In this document: piece by piece, positions 14,153 to 18,836 of the stretch | How positions within the stretch are numbered: position 1 is the first letter of the stretch | Layout: each line of letters opens with the position of its first letter | NCBI GenBank assembly: GCA_002438845.1 | Contig: DJRG01000050.1 | Coordinates: 1-18,836, forward strand | DNA from: Bacteroidales bacterium UBA6366 | GTDB taxonomy: Bacteria > Bacteroidota > Bacteroidia > Bacteroidales > UBA932 | Length of the DNA: 18,836 nt | Direction of reading: 5' to 3' | Position numbers and translations under genes: made by a program | The notes under the pieces: model-generated | Database searches by the model: none | The model's input: only the letters and a program-made list of their open reading frames with translations | What the model was told of the DNA's origin: nothing

Positions 14153-15081
14153 GAAAGGCCCTTCTTAAACGGATTCTGTCAATTGCATCCGCGACATGGC
14201 TTGCTTTGCTTGCCTACGGATGCAATCATGATGCGTTTGTAAATCAGCTAAGTCCTTCAATCCGTGATATTTCACTTCCTGAAGACGGGGATTCAGTCAA
14301 AGTCAGGTTCAAGACCGACGATTGGCGAGTTTATTCAATACGTGTCAACGGTGGACATAGTTGGCATCCTGGCCTCAGCTCCGAAATGACAGAGGTTGAT
14401 GATGGTAAAATAAAACTGTCGGATAACGGATTCACGATGTTCTACAAAAAGTCCTCGGAGCGAGAACTGGCCATGTTCTTCCAGCCTAATTTTTCTGATT
14501 CAGGCCTCAAAGTGGATGTTGTCATCGCATCTTCTTTTGAATATGACACCTTGACGGTCACGCAACCTCGCAGTTCCGGCTATGAGCTGGATAGAATCGA
14601 GTGGAACGAGCCGGTGACAAGGACTTTACCTGAATACGAAAAAGGGTGGGGGCCAATGTCTTACAAAAATGAAGGTCCAGACACATTGCGCATCAGGATG
14701 AGAGTGTTTTTCGGAGCGGCAAGACAGGTGGAATTCTCGGACGATTCAGGATTCGGACTTTATTGCGGAGACTTCAGAGTGCCGGTACCGGACGGAGCAC
14801 TGAATGATGAAGCACTTTGTTTCAATAAACAAAGTACCGCCATTTACAGTTACGGAACAAATGAGTACCCTATTGACGATGGCAGAGAAGTAACCATGAA
14901 ATTTCCTCCAACCGGAGAATTGTCTTGGCACTATAGTATGCTTTGGTACATTGACACCTACTCGACAGGCTACAACATGTTCCTTAGAAACAAGGCCACA
15001 GGCAAGATTGTGGAGATCAAAGGAAAGTTTTCGAGCAAGTCTCCTAACGGAGAGCACGCCCTATTTGTTGACAAGCGATGA
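14149..15081 (+). CDS. Hypothetical lipoprotein, family not recognised
   Basis: A 310-residue protein with a lipoprotein signal: a basic start (MRKALLKR), a hydrophobic core and LAYGC with Cys25 as the likely lipidation site. Residues after Cys25 (NHDAF) lack an obvious acidic export signal, so it may face the periplasm. The body is Asp/Ser/Tyr-rich and appears all-beta: IRDISLPEDGDSVKVRFKTDD looks like a BACON/Ig-like strand pair, and LDRIEWNEPVTRTLPEYE opens a second beta-rich half. I do not recognise a named domain. Its start overlaps maf (ATGA) and its stop overlaps the PagL-like gene (ATGA), so it is made together with that outer-membrane protein and may be its partner. That partnership is inference. 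Confidence 0.8.
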   Translation: MRKALLKRILSIASATWLALLAYGCNHDAFVNQLSPSIRDISLPEDGDSVKVRFKTDDWRVYSIRVNGGHSWHPGLSSEMTEVDDGKIKLSDNGFTMFYKKSSERELAMFFQPNFSDSGLKVDVVIASSFEYDTLTVTQPRSSGYELDRIEWNEPVTRTLPEYEKGWGPMSYKNEGPDTLRIRMRVFFGAARQVEFSDDSGFGLYCGDFRVPVPDGALNDEALCFNKQSTAIYSYGTNEYPIDDGREVTMKFPPTGELSWHYSMLWYIDTYSTGYNMFLRNKATGKIVEIKGKFSSKSPNGEHALFVDKR

Positions 15082-16310
15082 GTTCAAGGATATTCATAAA
15101 AACCATTCTGACGATTCTGGTTTTATCCGCTTCTCTGATGGCGGAAGGCCATCAGGTGGACAGTTCCAAGGTGACGCATAGAGTCGGTGTCAATGTCCGC
15201 CCGTCCTATATTCTGCCGACCCACAGTTTTTTCAGAGGGGACAACGAGCTTGGCAAGCGGTTGGACAAGAGCGGTTCGGCCCATCTGCAATATTCATTCT
15301 CATTCCCTTCCGACAGCCGTTACGGAAAATTATATCCTACCGCATATCAAGGGATTGGAGTCGCTTTCAACACGTTCTTTGACCATAAGGAAATCGGTGA
15401 TCCCGCAGCTGTCTATGTGTTTCAGGGGGCAAGGCTCGCACAGATTTCGCCAACGCTATCGTTAGACTATGAATGGAATTTCGGAGTCTCTTTCGGATGG
15501 CATCCCTATGACCCCTACGCGGACCTGCACAGCTATGCCAATGAATACAATGTGGTGGTCGGCTCAAGGGTGAACGCCTACATCAATTTCGGAATTCTGC
15601 TTTCATGGAAGCCTGTTGACAATTGGACGCTTTCCGCCGGAATCGACCTTACACATTTTTCCAACGGCAACACATCCTATCCGAACGCTGGAGTCAATAC
15701 CGTCGGGGGGCGGATAGGGGTTAGCAGAAGTTTCGGCCCTGAGAATAAGAAATTTCGGACGTCGGCCTCTGCCGTCAATGAATATGCCTCGCTGAATAGT
15801 TCAAGGTTCGCAGACAGGATGACCTACGACATTCTCCTGTACGGGGCAGGAAGAGCCAAAGGGTTGATGTGGAATGACTCCCCATACATCGCCGAAGGCA
15901 AATTCGGAATTCTCGGACTGAACATCAGCCCGCTATACAGGGTGAACAAATTTTTCAGGGCCGGACTCTCACTCGATGTCCAGTACGATGAAAGCGCTAA
16001 TGTCGGTGAGCATGTGGCCGGGATAGGTGATGACGGAAACATCCGCTTCTATCGCCCGCCCCTTAACGAGCAATTAGGAGTCGGCCTCTCTATTAGGGCA
16101 GAATTTGTCATGCCGATATTCTCCGTGAACATCGGTTTCGGCCGTAACGTCATCTACAAAGGAGACGAGCTCAAGGGATTCTACCAGACCCTCGCGCTGA
16201 AGACCGATCTCTATAGAAATCTGTTCCTCCACATCGGCTACAAGCTTCACGACTTCCACGATCCAAACAATCTGATGCTCGGACTTGGATGGCGCTTCGG
16301 AGGTTACTGA
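15078..16310 (+). CDS. PagL-like acyloxyacyl hydrolase / lipid A deacylase family outer-membrane protein
   Basis: A 410-residue protein with a signal peptide (IFIKTILTILVLSASLMAEG, cleavage near residue 22-24) and alternating-residue beta-strands ending in LGLGWRFGGY, as expected of an outer-membrane barrel. Residues 188-212 carry the PagL signature: LTHFSNGNTSYPNAGVN, with His193 and Ser195 in the positions of the catalytic His126 and Ser128 of Pseudomonas PagL, as I recall them. The third residue (Glu140 there, 14 after the His) appears as Asn207. The protein is far longer than classical PagL (about 150 mature residues); about 200 residues follow the motif and form further strands. It is the last gene of an operon with kdsC, which fits a role in lipopolysaccharide modification. 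Family is likely; activity is uncertain. Confidence 0.78.
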   Translation: MSSRIFIKTILTILVLSASLMAEGHQVDSSKVTHRVGVNVRPSYILPTHSFFRGDNELGKRLDKSGSAHLQYSFSFPSDSRYGKLYPTAYQGIGVAFNTFFDHKEIGDPAAVYVFQGARLAQISPTLSLDYEWNFGVSFGWHPYDPYADLHSYANEYNVVVGSRVNAYINFGILLSWKPVDNWTLSAGIDLTHFSNGNTSYPNAGVNTVGGRIGVSRSFGPENKKFRTSASAVNEYASLNSSRFADRMTYDILLYGAGRAKGLMWNDSPYIAEGKFGILGLNISPLYRVNKFFRAGLSLDVQYDESANVGEHVAGIGDDGNIRFYRPPLNEQLGVGLSIRAEFVMPIFSVNIGFGRNVIYKGDELKGFYQTLALKTDLYRNLFLHIGYKLHDFHDPNNLMLGLGWRFGGY

Positions 16311-16332
16311 TGACAGCAGTATTATTATAAAG

Positions 16333-16368
16333 ACAGCGGCCCATTTACATGAAGTAATGGGCCGCTGT
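16333..16368. terminator. Strong bidirectional hairpin terminator
   Basis: ACAGCGGCCCATT (16333-16345) pairs perfectly with AATGGGCCGCTGT (16356-16368) round a 10-base loop. It lies 22 bases after the PagL-like stop and 19 bases after the stop of the convergent lipoprotein gene. The stem is GC-rich; flanking T/A runs are short. Confidence 0.85.
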
Positions 16369-16387
16369 TCATCAATCTTGACTGAAT

Positions 16388-17683
16388 TTACGCCTTAGTG
16401 AAGTTAAGGGCAATCTCGAACTCGGAAGTCGCTTTCCAGACAAGCTCAAGGTCTGATGGTTTCTCAAGGCCGAGCATATACATCACAAGCTGTACTGTCT
16501 TCAAAGTCTCCTGATCTTCAGAGTCTTCTGACTTGGAGAGTTCATCAAGCATCACATCAAGAGTCTTAAGAGCAGGAAGCAGCGCTTCAATGATAGGGGC
16601 GCAAAGAGCCTTGTCCACGTAGATCTTCAGACCGCCATCCTTCTCTGAATATTTAAGCTCGATGCCCCTTGCCAGCATCTTCTGCAGCTCAGCGCTGAGA
16701 GCGTCGACATCGACGCCATATTCCTTAAGTTTTGGCAGAAGATCCATTATCGTGGACAAGTCTATGCCGGATTCTTCAATCTTGTCAGTTCTGGTGCTCT
16801 CTGAACCTGCCGCATTCATGATGGCTGAAACGTTAGGGACAATGAAAAGAGAACTGCCATAAGCGTACCAGAAAGCAAGGTTGGCCTTAGGTGAATCAAG
16901 CCAATCCGTGTGATGGGCGGTGTAGGTGACATTGCCATTATCGTCTGGACTCACAGAACCGATCAACTCAAAGATCTTTGAAAGTGCGTCATCACCCAAA
17001 TCAAAATCGCTATAATACTGAGCCATGATATTGCCCGTCTCATCAAAGGTAACTTGATTGAGTACTTCGGTCAACAGTGGGCAGACTACAGCATTAGCAA
17101 GACCTACGATAGTGCCTATGTTTCCTCCGGCCTCCGCTGACACTTTCCATGTGATCTGCGCAGGGCCGTTGACTGGTCCGCTTTCTCCGTACTGGCATTG
17201 ACGTACAAGGTTCCAACTGCCAATCAATGGAGCGGCATCACCTTGAACCTGGGTGGCGACAGTGACTTTAACCTCACCTTCAAGAGTGATGGAACCTTCA
17301 ACGTTGACAGCATAACAAGGATTGGCATCCGTGCTGCGCAGCGTGGCGGCAATTGAAGGTGGAGTTGACACGATGGTCGTTCCCTTGAACGCGAAAGAAT
17401 CGTCGGAATTCTTAAGAAGATCCACATTCACCTTCACATCAGAATAACCAGGCACGATTTCAGTCAATGTCAGAGTTCCGGAATCCTCTCCGTCAGCAAT
17501 CAACTGGACATTGCCATAGTCGCATGGGACTTCATTTACAGAGATTGTGGCTTTACCACTTTCAACAGAGATCTGCTCAAGTGGTAGTTGTTTCCAAGTG
17601 TCGTCAGCCTTGTCCTTCTGGCAGGCTGTCATGGCGATAATCGAGGCCATCAGGGCCACCACGCCAAAGAATTTAGTTTTCAT
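16388..17683 (-). CDS. Hypothetical surface lipoprotein, family not recognised
   Basis: A 431-residue lipoprotein. The signal MKTKFFGVVALMASIIAMTAC places the lipidated Cys at 21, followed by QKDKADD; an acidic/Lys stretch straight after the Cys resembles the lipoprotein export signal of Bacteroidota (QKDDE-like), which sends lipoproteins to the cell surface. I start it at the ATG at 17683 rather than the ATG two codons upstream (17689). The N-terminal 130 residues are beta-rich (LEQISVESGKATISVNEVPC, SGTLTLTEIVPGYSDVKVNVD). The middle has LIGSWNLVRQCQYG, like the opening of a lipocalin-type domain. The C-terminal 150 residues are helical (LPKLKEYGVDVDALSAELQKMLARG). Six Cys are present in the mature part. 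I cannot assign a family or function. It is monocistronic, with its own promoter. Confidence 0.82.
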   Translation of the reverse strand: MKTKFFGVVALMASIIAMTACQKDKADDTWKQLPLEQISVESGKATISVNEVPCDYGNVQLIADGEDSGTLTLTEIVPGYSDVKVNVDLLKNSDDSFAFKGTTIVSTPPSIAATLRSTDANPCYAVNVEGSITLEGEVKVTVATQVQGDAAPLIGSWNLVRQCQYGESGPVNGPAQITWKVSAEAGGNIGTIVGLANAVVCPLLTEVLNQVTFDETGNIMAQYYSDFDLGDDALSKIFELIGSVSPDDNGNVTYTAHHTDWLDSPKANLAFWYAYGSSLFIVPNVSAIMNAAGSESTRTDKIEESGIDLSTIMDLLPKLKEYGVDVDALSAELQKMLARGIELKYSEKDGGLKIYVDKALCAPIIEALLPALKTLDVMLDELSKSEDSEDQETLKTVQLVMYMLGLEKPSDLELVWKATSEFEIALNFTKA

Positions 17684-17741
17684 AATCATTAGTTAAAAAA
17701 TATATCCAAGCCACAAAATAACATCTTTTAGCTCAAATAAT

Positions 17742-17749
17742 CAAAAATA
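17742..17749 (-). promoter_or_regulatory. -7 box for the 431-residue lipoprotein gene
   Basis: TATTTTTG on the minus strand fits TAnnTTTG. No clear TTTG lies at the expected distance upstream, where an inverted repeat is found instead. The predicted leader is about 55 bases, AT-rich and without evident structure. Confidence 0.45.
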
Positions 17750-17750
17750 G

Positions 17751-17778
17751 TCGTTCTAAAAACGATACTAAGAACGAT
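17751..17778. promoter_or_regulatory. Inverted and direct repeats of AACGA just upstream of the lipoprotein -7 box
   Basis: TCGTTCT (17751-17757) is mirrored by AGAACGA (17771-17777), and AACGAT occurs as direct repeats at 17761-17766 and 17773-17778. All three half-sites lie between the -7 box and the expected -33 position, so a bound regulator (activator or repressor) is plausible. Confidence 0.4.
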
Positions 17779-17809
17779 TCAACGCACTTGCATCCTGTCA
17801 GGAGCGGCT

Positions 17810-18836
17810 TCACTTGTCATCTTCCTTAGGTAGGACAATCGTCCTGAACCGCTTCTGACGGCGTTCCCAACGCTCGCGGGCGAACTGCTGCATGTCTGTG
17901 GCCTGATCGTTCTCGTCGATGATCTCAAGGCCGAGAATGGTCTCAATGATGTCCTCAAGTGTGATGATGCCCTGGAAGCAACCATATTCATCAATGATGA
18001 GACCGATCTGCTCGTGCTTCTTGAGAAGTTCCTCCCAGATGTGGCCGCATGAGTCTTCCTCCTTGAAAAAAGAGATCGGGCGCTTCAGTTCCACCAAGCG
18101 CTTGTCGAACTCATCGTCCGCCAGTCCCTCAAGAGCGTCGCTCAGAAGGATGTAGCCAGTGATATATTCCGGAGAATCCCCATAGACTGGGATTCTGGAG
18201 AAATGCAGGTAAGTGTCGTTCTTGTAGAAATTCTTCAGGGACATGTTCTCCTGCGCCGTCATCGCGACAATCCTCGGGGTCATCACGTCGCAGGCCTTGA
18301 CATTGTCCAGCTTCATGATGTTCTGGATGACCTTGTTCTCGTCAGAGTCGATCACGCCTTCCTCAGCCCCGATGTTCGCCATCGCCGTCACCTCTTCCCT
18401 GCTGACGGTCGCCTCGTCATCATCCTTGGTCATCATATTGGTTATCAAGCGGACCATAATCACCAGTGGCCACATCAGAACAGACAGGAACGAGATGGCC
18501 GATGTCACAAACCCCATAAGGTTCTTCCAATATGAGGTTCCAATGGTCTTAGGAACGATCTCGGAGAAGACCAGTACCAAAAGAGTCGTCAGAGCCGAAA
18601 TGATTCCGAACCATGTGCTTCCGAACAAAATGGTCGCCTGACGGCCCACAGCCGCCGCTCCAAGCGTGTTTGCGATCGTGTTCAAAGAAAGGATAGCCGC
18701 CAGAGGCCTGTCCGGGTCAGATTTGTACTTCAGGAACTTCTCCGCCGGCCTGTATCCCTGCTCCTTCCTCATCGTGATGTAAGAGAGCGGAGTGGACATC
18801 AGCACCGACTCCAGAAGCGAACAAAGGAACGACACC
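17810..18836 (-). CDS. DUF21 (CNNM)/CBS-domain membrane protein, 5' end off the right edge
   Basis: 341 codons are present and the frame stays open to the edge. The first residues seen (SFLCSLLESVLMSTP) are the middle of the first membrane helix of DUF21 proteins, so the GTG at 18835 is probably internal and the true start lies some 10-20 codons beyond the window. The DUF21 membrane domain covers about 1-150, with SLNTIANTLGAAAVG and FSEIVPKTIG, its conserved Asn and Pro-Lys features. A pair of CBS domains follows (about 185-305, MTPRIVAMTAQ, IITGY-type linkers, LIIDEYGCFQGIITLEDIIE). The family is linked to Mg2+/Co2+ export or divalent-cation homeostasis at the inner membrane. The protein ends about 45 residues after the second CBS domain and lacks the CorC/HlyC C-terminal domain of longer members. 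Confidence 0.92.
   Translation of the reverse strand, partial: VSFLCSLLESVLMSTPLSYITMRKEQGYRPAEKFLKYKSDPDRPLAAILSLNTIANTLGAAAVGRQATILFGSTWFGIISALTTLLVLVFSEIVPKTIGTSYWKNLMGFVTSAISFLSVLMWPLVIMVRLITNMMTKDDDEATVSREEVTAMANIGAEEGVIDSDENKVIQNIMKLDNVKACDVMTPRIVAMTAQENMSLKNFYKNDTYLHFSRIPVYGDSPEYITGYILLSDALEGLADDEFDKRLVELKRPISFFKEEDSCGHIWEELLKKHEQIGLIIDEYGCFQGIITLEDIIETILGLEIIDENDQATDMQQFARERWERRQKRFRTIVLPKEDDK

Overview
The window looks like a chromosomal segment of a Bacteroidota bacterium, most likely order Bacteroidales. Three things support this: promoters of the Bacteroides type (TTTG near -33 and TAnnTTTG near -7) upstream of several transcription units; near absence of well-placed Shine-Dalgarno sites; and families typical of the phylum (long-form QueA-like protein, DUF2807 exported protein, PagL-like outer-membrane protein, lipoproteins with an acidic stretch after the lipid-bearing Cys). 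Most genes are housekeeping. I see no phage, insertion sequence, CRISPR array, tRNA or rRNA.

Layout. (1) 1-1059, minus strand: QueA-like tRNA-queuosine enzyme, cut by the left edge. (2) 1060-1541: an unusually long AT-rich intergenic region full of palindromes, between queA and a divergent XRE-type regulator. (3) 1542-4426, plus strand: XRE regulator, then pyrD (dihydroorotate dehydrogenase) and cinA, with a promoter of its own before pyrD. A long hairpin at 4437-4487 separates these from the convergent next unit. (4) 12629 down to 4506, minus strand: a tight seven-gene run valS - acyl-CoA thioesterase - tatA - tatC - ABC-F ATPase - DUF2807 exported protein - M19 dipeptidase, with gaps of 36 bases or less and two one-base TAATG overlaps. 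(5) 12707-16310, plus strand, divergent from valS: DUF3467 protein - KdsC-like phosphatase - Maf - lipoprotein - PagL-like outer-membrane protein, again with overlapping starts and stops, ending in a strong hairpin at 16333-16368. (6) Minus strand: an unassigned lipoprotein (16388-17683) and a DUF21/CBS (CNNM-type) membrane protein cut by the right edge.

How it fits together. Run 4 mixes translation (valS, the ribosome-associated ABC-F factor), folded-protein export (a TatA/TatC system with no TatB here) and envelope or peptide metabolism. Run 5 points to the outer membrane: KdsC makes free Kdo for lipopolysaccharide and the PagL-like barrel resembles lipid A 3-O-deacylase. valS and the DUF3467 operon share a short divergent promoter region whose two promoters physically overlap.

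I do not see a clear undescribed multigene system. The observations most worth checking are: the triple TTATTAGATA repeat/cruciform in the queA-XRE gap; the PagL-like protein with Asn where the catalytic Glu is expected, co-transcribed with KdsC and an unknown lipoprotein; a shared 15-base hairpin-forming sequence at 4445-4459 and 9929-9943; and operator-like inverted repeats at the promoters of the XRE gene and the 431-residue lipoprotein.
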